Position numbers and translations under genes: made by a program. Under the pieces are notes generated by a model that did not search any database, had not been told where the DNA came from, and saw only the letters and a list, made by a program, of their open reading frames with translations. Below are positions 38,523-48,359 of a stretch of DNA of 64,000 nt, one piece after another (position 1 is the first letter of the stretch; every line of letters starts with the position of its first letter). This stretch comes from Istiophorus platypterus (taxonomy: Eukaryota; Chordata; Actinopteri; Istiophoriformes; Istiophoridae). The stretch lies in the NCBI GenBank assembly GCA_016859345.1, contig CM029111.1, forward strand, positions 18,023,214 through 18,087,213. The letters are read 5' to 3'.

Positions 38523-40384
38523 GGAGCCATGTGAACACACTGTGAATTAGAGGAGGCTATAAACCAGACACAGCTTTGCCTCAATGCACAAGTTTATTGG
38601 AAACTTTTAAAAAAGAAACATTTTGTAAAGTAAATAAAAATGTTTTATCCCCAACAGCAAAGCGTCCGTCTGTCCCCTCAGGCTCTTGTGGGGCCCTTTG
38701 TCCTCGATGCTGTTTAAAGTAGAAAACCAAGTCCGGGAAATACTGTTTGCATCAACGGTGGCAGAGATAAAGAGGGTCCGAGAGAGAGGAGACGAAGGAA
38801 CAGATAAGGACGGACCACCCTGGAGAAAGCAGAGATAAAGCGGTGGGGGCGTTATCACTGGGTAAAATGAGTCGAGGGAAGGAAAAGAGGAAACACTTTC
38901 CTGCTGAGGGCAACAAAAGGCTTTACTGTCATACTAACAGCACAAGTAATGAATAGAAGCAGCTTATTGGTCTCTGGTGTGATAAATTATAAAAACAGCT
39001 GTGACTGAATTTAAGACGAACGTAGAAAGAAATGAAAAGAAACGTCAGGGAGGAGGAACATCTGGGCGCATCTGAGCACCGAGTTGTAAAACTGTTAATA
39101 CAGTATGAGGAAATTATACTTTAACTATATGTTTTTAATTATCAAGGAGTCAGGGTCAATTTGTTTTCAATTGTGCAGTAAATATCAGAATGTGTTCACA
39201 TTAAAGCGTGATTTTTTGAAATAGCTATATCAAATATGTGCTTTTTATACATATTGAAGGCTGCTTTAATGGGTTTTTGGTCTGAAAAGGCAGGTCACAC
39301 TCCTACATAGTGATTTAACGTTAATGTCTGAAGGGTGGAGGTGTAGGGCTTTGACCAAACAGGAAAATAACTTTTCAAGGATTAATTCATTGTTTTGTTT
39401 TGGGTTTTTTTTCATGGGATTTGTTATTAAGAAAAATACCGAACATCCTCAGTGTCATCCTTTAACTCTCCTTCTCTCTCTGCTTTGGTCTCTACCAGCT
39501 CCTGAGAGAATATTTCTGGCTCTTTGGTTGCAGGAACTTTTGCCACCAACTTCGCATGTCTTCTGTTCAATGCTGGAAATCTTAGATTAATAGGTTGTGC
39601 AGGTCCTAGAACCCACCGTAAATCACCTGCTCACTAAGATTAACCGGCATCTGAATGAATTTCAATAAAAATGCTTAGTAAAGCAGCTGTTAGATTTATT
39701 AATATTGTACAGAACTCCACTATGATTCTTGCTTTGAGATGCATCCGCCCACTGTTGACGAGCTACTGGCTGTGATCGACCCCCCCCCTGGTGCACCTCC
39801 AGCCACTGAACAGCTCAGCAGTAAATAACCTCATGGACACAACAGGATGTGTCGAGATTAAATCTGTGACCTTTTCCCCGACGAGACGCTCCGTCAACTC
39901 ATCCGTCCTGCTGCCCCCCCCCAGTGACCCTGACACCGACCGGAAGCGCTGATGGTGGCGATAAGAACGACAACACACCTTAATCTGACACCTTGATGTC
40001 CTTTTTTTATCAGCAGTGTAAAAGTCTGGAAAGGAATATGTTTTCTTTCTGCACATTTATTTGACCCGTGAAATGAAATATCAAAAATACATGAATACCA
40101 GCGGGAAAAATAAACTTGTATTTATCATTTCATAAGCAGGTAAACGACATGAAAGTTTTTTCCATTACACACAAAATTAATGACTTGGAATTCCATGATT
40201 CTAAATCACATTACACGCTGCATAAAAGACAGTGATTCATAATCATCGATTCAAATTTGTTATACCATGTATCATTTGTGTGACAGAAGTTTTAATCATG
40301 AATGTCTGGTTTACATCACTGTGACTGTTCATTCCTCTATACAGTTAAATGAAGAAAAAAAAAGACTGAACTATTTACAGAGAG
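38523..40384. other. Non-coding stretch, nothing recognised
   Basis: Ordinary AT-rich intergenic DNA. Two C-runs occur near 39780 and 39913. The frame at 39324-39590 has no recognisable motif. Confidence 0.5.
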
Positions 40385-40515
40385 ACATTTAGGAGAGTTC
40401 AGGCTGTCGCAGTCATGACGATGGAACCACGGCGATGGAACCAGGGCGGCGAAGCCGATTTATATCACGTGCTCGCAAAATGGCCGCGCCGAGCTGCTGC
40501 CCTGGCGACGGGAAG
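40385..40515. promoter_or_regulatory. Small CpG-rich, promoter-like block
   Basis: A local GC- and CpG-rich island in AT-rich surroundings. It contains a CACGTG E-box at 40466-40471, a TTTATAT element just before it and AAAATGGCCGCGCC at 40477-40490, which resembles a YY1-type site. No gene is identified on either side, so its function is inferred from composition and motifs only. Confidence 0.3.
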
Positions 40516-42751
40516 CGTAGACGAAGAAACACCCTTTTTTTTAATATATAATGTTTTTTAATCTGCGACGGAGGTTTGAACAAGCAGTGACAGCTACGAC
40601 ACTGTGTTTGACATCCAGGAACATTCAGAGCGGTATAGTGTCTGCTGTAATATTCTGCACTATTAAACTGTACAACACTGAAGACAGAGGCTTTTGACAG
40701 AAGACGAAAACGGGATAAATGAACAAAAAAACAAGACTCTACTTCACTGATGGAGTTTGTTGATCCTCCTTTGAGAACTTACGTTGTTTGGTCAAGTTTC
40801 AGAACTTTATTTATTCAATCTAAAAAAGATCAGTGATATCAAATTTTGTATATCAGCTAAATTGCTAAATTGTGGTAATCTTCAGGGTTCTGTTACGATT
40901 ATTGGACCAGGCTTCTCAGCCTTTGCTTGTCCAGAACCCTCACTCCAGTATCTAAAGGCTCTTTTTTTGACTCTTCTGTGAATTTGAGTTTTACAAGTGT
41001 TCTGCAAAAAACTACCAATTTTTTTCTGTCTTAACAAGATCACTGCCATTAAAGTCTGATAGAAGACATTCAAAAAATAGTTCTTCTTTGTCTGTGATTT
41101 TTTAAATTTCACTTACATGTACTGTACATCTACCTTATTTGATTGATGGTGATTTTACACAGTGGAGCCTCAAATAAGATGTGTTTTTTATTTATCTCTG
41201 TGCACACAATGCCAACATGTGTCCGGCGTTTCGTAGTGTCATGAACACTGTGATTGTGAACCTCACTGGATCGGAGAAAAAAGCCCCATCTCCAGCTAAG
41301 AATGAACTTGGAACGAGCATCGGAGCTGCAAGTCGGGCACCAAAAGATGCTGAATATCCAGGAGGCAAAAAGGGACAGTTATTATGAATACTGTCATCAT
41401 TATTATTAATCAATCTTTTACTCATGTACATTTCCACAGGCAGTGAAACCAGCTGTGTGCAGATGTGTAGCTTCCCCTCAGAAGTGTCTTTGCTCAAGGT
41501 CTCCTCCCGGTCGACAACAGGGGGCAACAAAAGTCCACAAAAAACGAATACAGACTAGACTTGTGAGGGGAAGATTTGTTCGTAGCCCTCGTGTCCCGAG
41601 CCTGTCTGCTACCAGGCCCACAGTGATGCAGTCACGGTTGGTACAGTCCCTTTTTTTCCCACTTCTAAAACAGCACATATACATTCATATCCAAACATGT
41701 CATTTTTAAAGAGTCTATGCGTCAAACTTTTTTACTGTCTGGGTCACATATTGCAAAAATATCTCTGTAACCTTTTTGTTTTGGCTGAAAGACCAGACTG
41801 CAGAGTCTCAGGCGATCGACGAAATGTATCATCTGGGACTGATTTGCTCAGAAGTGGCATTTGCATACACGATCACACAAAGTTTCTTAAGTGAACCTGC
41901 CAGCTTTGATTATAAATGCACTTCGTATTCTTTTTTTTTTTTTGGAGGATTTTAAGGGGAAACAAAGACAATGAATGAGTTCTAACCAAAGGACCCATGA
42001 TGCCGCCAGCGTTCATCCCATCAACCACCAACCCTGACTGTTGGCTTTGATTGGCAGAATGTGAATGGCGGTGATGCCACACTGAACCGTGCTTTTCTCC
42101 ACAGAGTGGACCCCCCCCCCCCACCACCACCACCACCACCACCACCACCATCCACCTCCCCACCCCCCTACCGCTGGCATAACCTCCGTCCTCTAAAGTC
42201 TGATGGAGCCTACTAGGGGTCACGGCGCTGATCCACTTCAACTTGCTGCCTCGTAATTGGATTTTTTTTTTTTTTTTTTTTTCTCCAAGGTCTGACATTT
42301 TAATTGCAGTCTTAACCTTTAAAACAATCAGATCTCATGGCCATTTCTTCAGACACAACAATGGTTGGCCATTCTGCTGACTTTTTTTTTTTTTTAACGT
42401 CCTACATGCTGCTGTTGAAAGCAATATTGTCCCTTTCTTACAACTCCCCATATTCTCAGAGCCATAAAAGGCTGCACCAAGCAAATCCTGTAAAAATACA
42501 AAATGCTGCAGCCGCGACTTTCGCCAGCTGGAGATTTACTCAAACCACAATAAGTGATGATGTAGCCTCAGGTGTTACACAAAAAAAGTTCTCTATCTAG
42601 ACAGAGCTGGATTCTCTGATGTTATGATGTTTGACCTCTCTCATCCCTTTGGTTTTACTGTAGAATAAAAGCATTTATGGCCCTTTTGACATTGTCGCGT
42701 GCAGTTTACAGGCATAATTTTACATGTTTTTGTGAATCAAAGATAAATTCA
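40516..42751. other. Non-coding stretch downstream of the receptor gene
   Basis: AT-rich, with T-runs at 41931-41942, 42260-42281 and 42381-42395 and a (CAC)n run listed separately. The stretch at about 42480-42520 (I-Q-N-A-A-A-A) faintly recalls a LINE C-terminus but is too short to call. Confidence 0.5.
42109..42152. repeat. C-run followed by (CCA)n trinucleotide repeat
   Basis: About 12 C residues and then nine to ten CCA/CAC units. It encodes poly-Val or poly-His only in translation artefacts. Confidence 0.9.
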
Positions 42752-42757
42752 TTTATT
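42752..42757 (-). promoter_or_regulatory. Candidate polyadenylation signal for the receptor gene
   Basis: AATAAA on the minus strand, about 150 bases after the stop codon of the receptor gene. It is the first canonical hexamer I see after the coding sequence. Use is inferred only. Confidence 0.35.
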
Positions 42758-42905
42758 TTGTTGCTAACGTGTGCAAAAACTGTACCTGAAAATCTGCATC
42801 ACACATATTGGGAATTCAAATTTGAATCTAAAGTCAAGCCCATGCCAACACCCTAAGTCCCCGTGGACATTTGCAGCAGGTTTCACTCGTCGCACCATCG
42901 CCAAT

Positions 42906-43922
42906 TCAGGCTGGTCTACACTCCAGCATCTTCTTGAAGGCCTTCCTGAAGCTGTCGTCCAGGAAGGCGTAGAGGAACGGGTTGAGGCAGGAGTTGGCAT
43001 AGCTCAGGCTGGTTATAAAGTAGGAGATCCCGATCACCAGCGGCGTATTGGTCAGGTCCGTCGTCAGGGCCACAATGGTGCTGAGGTGGAACGGGGTCCA
43101 GCAGAACAAGCAGACGGCCAAGACGATGAACACCATGATGGTGACTTTCTTCTTGGCCTTGTCCAGCGCCTTGGCGTTGCTGTTGAGTTGCATGTTCCTC
43201 AGCCTGTAGAGCATCATGGTGTATAGGATGCAGATGGTCGAGACTGGGATGGCGAAGCCCAGGATGAGCGTGTAGATGCGGCTCGCCTTGAACCACAGGC
43301 TTTCGGGGCTGGGGAAGCTGAGCACGCAGCTCTTCCTCCTGTCACTTGGGCTGACGTAGACGCCGGCGAAAACGGTGAAAGGCATGACGATGAGGATGAC
43401 CAGGACCCAGACACACAGGGAGATGATCTTGGCTGCTCGATAGGTGCGGTAAGGCATTCGCTTGGACCTCACCGTGGCCAAGACAACCAAGTAACGGTCG
43501 ATGCTCATGACCGTCAGAAAGTAGATGCTGGAGAAGATGTTGTAGTGGTCGATGCTGAGGATGACTTTGCACAGAACCTCCCCGAAAGGCCAGTAGTGCA
43601 ACAAGTGTTCGGCGATGTTGATCGGCAACACCAGCGTGAACAGATCGTCCGCGATGGCCAAGTTCAGGATGAACATATTGGTGACGGTCTTCATCTTGGG
43701 GGCCTTGAGGATCACGTAGATGACGGCCGTGTTGCCCGTCAGTCCCACCGCGCAGATCACCGAGTAGATGACGGGTACAATGACGTAGAGGTCGGCGTAG
43801 AAGTAAAACTTGGAGGGAGGGCTGCAGTTCAGGTCGGTGCCGTTCCCTGATGCGAGGGAGTAGAAGTCCACCGAGTCATTGCAGACCGGCGGTGCACCGA
43901 CGAGGACGGACGAATTCTTCAT
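42906..43922 (-). CDS. npbwr2: Neuropeptide B/W receptor 2-like GPCR
   Basis: A 338-residue rhodopsin-class receptor, expected to bind neuropeptide B and W at the plasma membrane and, as known for the family, to signal through Gi/o. Seven membrane spans are visible at roughly residues 44-71, 80-104, 115-140, 164-187, 214-238, 259-285 and 293-319. Key motifs: G-N at 63-64 (TM1), L-A-I-A-D ending at D92 (TM2), Cys118 and Cys199 for the extracellular disulphide, D-R-Y at 142-144, C-W-T-P at 274-277 and N-P-F-L-Y at 314-318. The short tail has Cys335 as a possible palmitoylation site. N-glycosylation sequons lie at N3, N15, N27 and N32. Diagnostic stretches such as APKMKTVTN, NIAEHLL, DHYNIFSSIYFL and YFITSLSYANSCLNPFLYAF point to NPBWR, and V-R-S-K-R-M-P-Y-R-T-Y favours type 2 over type 1. 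The start is the first ATG after an in-frame TGA at 43938-43940, with A at -3. The coding sequence is intronless, as in mammals. Whether it is the a or b teleost paralogue is undecided. The somatostatin and opioid receptor families are related but fit less well. Confidence 0.95.
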   Translation of the reverse strand: MKNSSVLVGAPPVCNDSVDFYSLASGNGTDLNCSPPSKFYFYADLYVIVPVIYSVICAVGLTGNTAVIYVILKAPKMKTVTNMFILNLAIADDLFTLVLPINIAEHLLHYWPFGEVLCKVILSIDHYNIFSSIYFLTVMSIDRYLVVLATVRSKRMPYRTYRAAKIISLCVWVLVILIVMPFTVFAGVYVSPSDRRKSCVLSFPSPESLWFKASRIYTLILGFAIPVSTICILYTMMLYRLRNMQLNSNAKALDKAKKKVTIMVFIVLAVCLFCWTPFHLSTIVALTTDLTNTPLVIGISYFITSLSYANSCLNPFLYAFLDDSFRKAFKKMLECRPA

Positions 43923-43975
43923 GTTTTGAAGAGGATATCAGATGGAATTTAGCAAACTAAGAGTCTTTGAGGATT

Positions 43976-44003
43976 CTGAGACAAAAAGAAAAGATCAGCT
44001 TTG
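43976..44003 (-). promoter_or_regulatory. Candidate 3' splice site in the receptor 5' UTR
   Basis: On the minus strand, CTTTTCTTTTTGTCTCAG is followed by AATCC, with the AG at 43977-43976. It has a long pyrimidine tract and a plausible branch-point (CTGAT) just before it. An exon starting at 43975 would put 53 bases of 5' UTR before the receptor ATG. It implies an upstream non-coding exon. Inferred from sequence only. Confidence 0.55.
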
Positions 44004-45328
44004 GTTTAACAATAAAAAAATAATTGTGCCTTTTTCTTCCTTTTCAGACATCTCGCACCGGATGTGCCTGTCCTCGGTCACTGAGCCTAAAATGTTGCCT
44101 GTGCGCAGCTCAACAATGAGAATGACTGAGTTAAGGTGGGATTACCCTCCATGGCGCAACAGAAGAGGAGCTCGGCCTCTGGCCACTGGCAGGCGTCAGA
44201 GCAGGGAGCAGTTCTCAATCTGAGGTCCAGGGAGCACCAGCGGGTCACGGAGGAGGTGGCGCGGGTCCGGTTTTATTGGGGTCAATGTTTTCACAGTTTC
44301 TAAGAAATACTATATAAATGAGGTTCCTATGCAGCCTTACCTCCTCCACTTATAGTAAAGACAGTTAAAGAGTGATGGGTGGAAGGAGTTTATGAATTTT
44401 TAAAAATCCCGTCACACGGATGGTCTCAGGAGAAAATCTGACCGTAGGAGAGTCCATAGATCTGTCCAGTGTCCCGGACGCAGCTTCAGTGACGGAGCCG
44501 TCCGCCGTCAGTTTCCCTTTTCAGGGTCGATTCTCTGTTGCCAGTTCTCTTCAACACATCCGACGCTTCGGCTGCGCCCGGGCTCATTCCTTCACTTTGC
44601 GCCTTTTGAAGTCGACGTGAAAACCACATCCGATCCGCCGGCGGAGCCGTTTGGTCCTCAGAACCTCCCTCTCTCCCTCTGGCTCTGACTCTGACTCTCT
44701 CTCTCTCTCTCTCTCTCCAGACTGTGGCTGTTAAAGCTCTCGGGCGGCGGCGCGTTCCTCCGCGCGCTCTCCGGACGGTGCCAGGGCTTTTACGCACGGG
44801 CGGCGCATCGCGACATCTGGGGGCAGGAGAGAGGCGTGGACATGGATTCGTCGCGGTCAGACGTCAGTGGAAACAGACGGTACGAACAACAGACGCAGGG
44901 TTTTACAGCAACAGACCCGCATCGGTAAAGGGAAGCGTCCGGGGCCAAACAGGCCGAACCGGATCAGACTGATCCACCGCGATCCGCTCTCTGTGAAGGA
45001 CACGGATCATAAATGAACCCGGAAACCAAACTTTACCATATTAAAGCAGCCTGGTGCAGCATTAAATGCCTGTTTTCAATATAACATTACTCACTTTCAT
45101 TTCCGAATTCATGTTCAATAGCCACGTATGTGAGGCAGAAGTTAAACCAAGTATAAAGTACGTGTTATAACAACATCAGGCTCTTAACCTTAGAAGACCC
45201 CGTCCTCGTGTCACCAGTCATATGTGATCTACCACCAAAGGTCAGACTTACTGTAAAATCAGCCTTCAAATCAAAAGTTATATTTAAGAAAGTTGTTTTT
45301 ATATGAAGGCGTATGAAGTGAGTTTTTA

Positions 45329-45361
<33 letters not shown>

Positions 45362-45463
45362 CTGGTAAAGTCTCCGGTCTCACCTCTGTGGAGGATGCGC
45401 TGCTCTCCAGCCTCTGCAGCTCGCTCTCTCCCTCCCTCTCCTCCTCTGTCTCCCCCTCGCCCG
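44004..45463. promoter_or_regulatory. GC-rich upstream region of the receptor gene
   Basis: From about 44430 to 44990 the DNA is markedly richer in GC and CpG than the rest of the window, with a (CT)n tract at 44695-44717. A hexamer TCGTCC repeat (about five units) lies at 45332-45361. This is the likeliest place for the non-coding first exon and promoter of the receptor gene. Open frames here are composition artefacts (Arg-, Ser- or Glu-rich). Confidence 0.35.
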
Positions 45464-45471
45464 CTCCTCCC

Positions 45472-45539
<68 letters not shown>

Positions 45540-45644
45540 CCCTCCTCTCCCTCCCTCTCTCCCCCCCCTCTCTCCTCTCTCTCTCCTCTCTCCCTCTCCC
45601 CTCTCTCTCTCCTCCCCTCTCTCTCTCTCCCCTCTCCCTCTCTC
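45464..45644. repeat. 181-nt uninterrupted polypyrimidine (CT-rich) tract
   Basis: Every base of the plus strand from 45464 to 45644 is C or T, mostly (CT)n with CCCT interruptions. It is a homopurine-homopyrimidine block able in principle to form triplex (H-DNA). It lies about 1.5-1.7 kb upstream of the receptor ATG. Confidence 0.97.
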
Positions 45645-47162
45645 ACCGGCTGACGTGACTCCGAGAACCCTCGTTTGGTCCGTTGGGGTCGCGCTACCCT
45701 GGTTAACGGGTCTTCGTTTCCTCTTCCTGTCTCCACCTGTCCATCATGCCTCTTGTCTCCATCCTCTCATTCCCTAGATATTTGTGTGAGGGTTTTTTCA
45801 GTCTCATTGTTGATGTTTTCAGTCATTTTACTATACCTTCTTCTTTCTGGATTATTTCATGCCTTTATAAAAAGGGCATAGGAGTAAAATAACTCTTTAC
45901 CTTATTCATCATCTTACAGCATCTTTAAAATAAATTTTTTTTAAAAAGCATTACAGAGATAAAACGGATTATGCCCTTTCATCTTTTTTCACCCTCTGTG
46001 ATTTCAACCCTAAAGCTTAATTTGTTTCCTGAAAGCTGCTCCCATCAATATGTTTATATGAACAAAAGATCAAATTACTGCAGGATTAAAGCTGCTCCCG
46101 TCAATATTTTTAATTCAACGTTGGATCATATCACTGACAAATTGATGTATAATGTGAACGGGGTCGCTCGTAGGGCAGAACCGCAGAGAACCATCACCAG
46201 AGCCTGCGGTTCTCCTCAGCTCTGTCGAGTGTTTTAGTTCATTTTGAGCTCATTGTTTTGTTTCCATGTCTCAGCGGCTTCACAAGAGCTGTTTTCATCC
46301 AAAGCCAGCATTTGTTGTCAGTAAAGAAAAACAATAAAACTCAAGTTAAAGGTGGATATAGTGGAGCACTTAGTAGCTAAAAGAGATATTTATTTCCCTT
46401 GGGAGCTGGTGGAGACCAAAAACCGAGCAAAAATAAAAAAAATTAAATTAAAAATAGAACATCAGATTTATTACCAGTCCAGGGCCTGTATTCATTCAGT
46501 GCAAAGAGATGCTCCTAGGGACGAATTTCTAAAAAAAAAAAAAAAGTTTCCTAAAAATTTTCTTCGATCCTGGTAAAGAGAAAAAATTATTCACAAAGCA
46601 TCTCAGACCTTCAGAGAGCTCCTGAGGTGAAAAGGTGTCGAGAGGAGGGAGGAGGGCTTTTAAGTGGCTTAAGAGGAGAAAATGTCAGAAAGACAAAGAG
46701 GAAGGAGAAATATTCCCCAAACGCTGAATGACGGCGAGTCAATGAAACACTACAGACTAGATTGTGCAGGGAAAACCCTCATGGTCGATATCCTTAGAGA
46801 TGTGGTCACACAGGGTCGGAAATTAATTTTCTGACTCACCGGCCAAGGTGACTGGCTAATGAAAAAAACCCCACCGACCTAGCATATTTTTTTACCACCC
46901 ACAATAAAAAATTGACTTCCCCACTATGATAGAAAGGCATTATGTTAAACACCAACTTTACCGAGGCCAGTGCAAAATTTGTAAAATCATTTTAATATAT
47001 TGATGAGCGGTAAATAAATTCATTCATAAATCCATTACATTCAAATTTGAAAGAAAATTTATTTAAATAAGTCAGTTTTTCAACACTCCTGCTGTTCATG
47101 TTACATTTGAGTGAACTGTCAAAACACTGGCTTAACTTCAGGCCCCTTTTGTTTTCTGGAAC
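45645..47162. other. Non-coding stretch between receptor region and tRNA cluster
   Basis: It starts with a CRE-like TGACGTGA at 45651-45658, then becomes AT-rich. An A-run occurs at 46531-46545. No gene supported. Confidence 0.5.
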
Positions 47163-47239
47163 CAGACTATTCTCCAGGTTTTGAGGGTGGAGAAAAGGTC
47201 TTTTTCTATTTTATAAGGGCCAAAGTTAGCTAAAAGCAA
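47163..47239 (+). repeat. Duplicated 5' flank of tRNA-Ser, copy 1
   Basis: Matches 47579-47655 with only two differences over 77 bp, at an offset of exactly 416 bp that continues through the tRNA gene. It carries TTTTATAAG ending about 22 bases before the tRNA, a TATA-like element at roughly -30 to -22. Confidence 0.93.
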
Positions 47240-47321
47240 GATGAGGTGGCCGAGTGGTCAAGGCGATGGACTGCTAATCCATTGTGCTCTGCACGCGTGG
47301 GTTCGAATCCCATCCTCGTCG
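47240..47321 (+). tRNA. tRNA-Ser (anticodon GCT), copy 1
   Basis: An 82-nt type II tRNA with the long variable arm typical of serine. Acceptor GATGAGG pairs with CCTCGTC (one T-G wobble at the third pair). The anticodon stem ATGGA/TCCAT closes loop CTGCTAA with anticodon GCT, and the variable arm is TGTGCTCTGCACGC. The B box is GGTTCGAATCC, and no intron is present. It decodes AGC/AGT serine codons. It differs from copy 2 only at base 3 (T instead of C). Confidence 0.97.
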
Positions 47322-47329
47322 TAATAGAG

Positions 47330-47333
47330 TTTT
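47330..47333 (+). terminator. Pol III terminator of tRNA-Ser copy 1
   Basis: TTTT starting nine bases after the tRNA 3' end. Confidence 0.7.
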
Positions 47334-47578
47334 CTTTAGTCTGCCATGTTTCAACGGAAAAAAAATAAATGCCTCCATTACCGAGAGGAAGATCGGTTTC
47401 AATATGAGAAGTTACTGCGCCTGAAAAGTCCCTTCTTGCTTAGGAATGTTTTGCACCAAAAACCTTAAGTCAAGTATCAGTGATCCAGGGAGTCCAGTTT
47501 GTGTTATAGTTGTCAGGCAGGTTCAGGTTCCCCAAAACAAACGTGTCTGAAGTTGAGCCAGTGGTTTGAAAGCTCACT

Positions 47579-47655
47579 CAGACTATTCTCCAGGTTTTGG
47601 GGGTGGAGAAAAGGTCTTTTTCTATTTTATAAGGGCCAAAGTTAGCCAAAAGCAA
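47579..47655 (+). repeat. Duplicated 5' flank of tRNA-Ser, copy 2
   Basis: Second copy of the 77-bp flank described at 47163-47239, including the TTTTATAAG element. Sequence 3' of both tRNA genes is also related but much more diverged (shared ctttagtct and a later tttgctta). Confidence 0.93.
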
Positions 47656-47737
47656 GACGAGGTGGCCGAGTGGTCAAGGCGATGGACTGCTAATCCATTG
47701 TGCTCTGCACGCGTGGGTTCGAATCCCATCCTCGTCG
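47656..47737 (+). tRNA. tRNA-Ser (anticodon GCT), copy 2
   Basis: An 82-nt serine tRNA identical to the upstream copy except that the third acceptor pair is C-G instead of T-G, giving a fully Watson-Crick acceptor stem. The anticodon, long variable arm and B box are intact. Unlike copy 1, no TTTT follows within the next roughly 30 bases (only TTT at 47751-47753), so termination may be leaky or use a later signal. Confidence 0.97.
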
Positions 47738-48000
47738 AAATGGTGTTCACTTTAGTCTACTGTGTTTCCAAGGCAAAAAGCTAACTAACTCCACTATTGA
47801 GAAGAAGCTCAGTTTGACAATCAGAAATACTGGCTGTGGTCAAAGAGTCGATTTTTGCTTAAGATGGTTCCTGACTGCTTGAAATAACCTGGAACTATCC
47901 AAGTGGCAGCCATGATAGGAGCTGGTCAAGTCCTTGAAATGCTGAGGAAATGTGCATCAGTGCTTCCTCTATGATAGGATGCATTTGCCTTTCCTTTACA
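47738..48000. other. Spacer between tRNA-Ser and tRNA-Ala
   Basis: Partly homologous to the spacer after the first serine tRNA. No TATA-like element like that of the serine genes is evident before tRNA-Ala. Confidence 0.5.
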
Positions 48001-48073
48001 GGGGAATTAGCTCAAACGGTAGAGTGCTCGCTTCGCATGCGAGAGGTAGCGGGATCGACACCCGCATTCTCCA
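48001..48073 (+). tRNA. tRNA-Ala (anticodon CGC)
   Basis: A 73-nt cloverleaf. Acceptor GGGGAAT pairs with ATTCTCC (one G-T), the D arm contains TAGCTCAAACGGTAGAGT, and the anticodon stem CTCGC/GCGAG closes loop TTCGCAT with anticodon CGC. The T arm is GCGGG/CCCGC with loop ATCGACA, and the discriminator is A. The G-T third acceptor pair would provide the alanine identity G-U only if at the 3:70 position, which it is. It decodes GCG alanine codons. No nearby T4 run follows; the first is at about 48128. All stems are intact. Confidence 0.95.
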
Positions 48074-48359
48074 GAGGGACATCACTTTATGTCCCTTGAA
48101 AGTGGGGCAGTGGCTGAGAAAACGGTGAGCTTTTCTACATCAGCTCAATGGAGAAAATACGCGTGTTTTAGCCAAAAGTCTTTACTCAGGTATCAGTGAG
48201 ATAATGAAATGCGATTCCAGCATCAGTGGATACACATGATATTAGATATTCTCCCACCAAATCGAAAGTGATCACTACACTAAGTCCTCTGCTGTGACGA
48301 CACGAGTCTGTCGCAGACTTCCATCAGCGGAGTGATCACACAATCAACTGCAGTTCTTT
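48074..48359. other. Spacer before the transposase relic
   Basis: Possibly includes the upstream part of the decayed element that follows, but no HARBI1-like motif is readable here. Confidence 0.4.

Noticed and set aside
42480..42520. Possible LINE C-terminal motif (I-Q-N-A-A-A)
   Set aside because: Only about a dozen residues and no flanking similarity, so too little to call.
42771..43226. Plus-strand open frame across the receptor gene
   Set aside because: It is the antisense shadow of the GPCR coding sequence; the minus strand holds the seven-helix protein.
42906..43922. Somatostatin or opioid receptor identity
   Set aside because: Shared class A features are present, but several diagnostic stretches match the neuropeptide B/W receptors better.
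44690..44725. Plus-strand splice acceptor formed by (CT)n then CCAG
   Set aside because: The CT microsatellite mimics a pyrimidine tract, and no plus-strand exon follows.
45380..45777. Ser/Pro/Leu-rich and Arg/Glu-rich open frames
   Set aside because: They are translations of the 181-nt pyrimidine tract and contain no domain.
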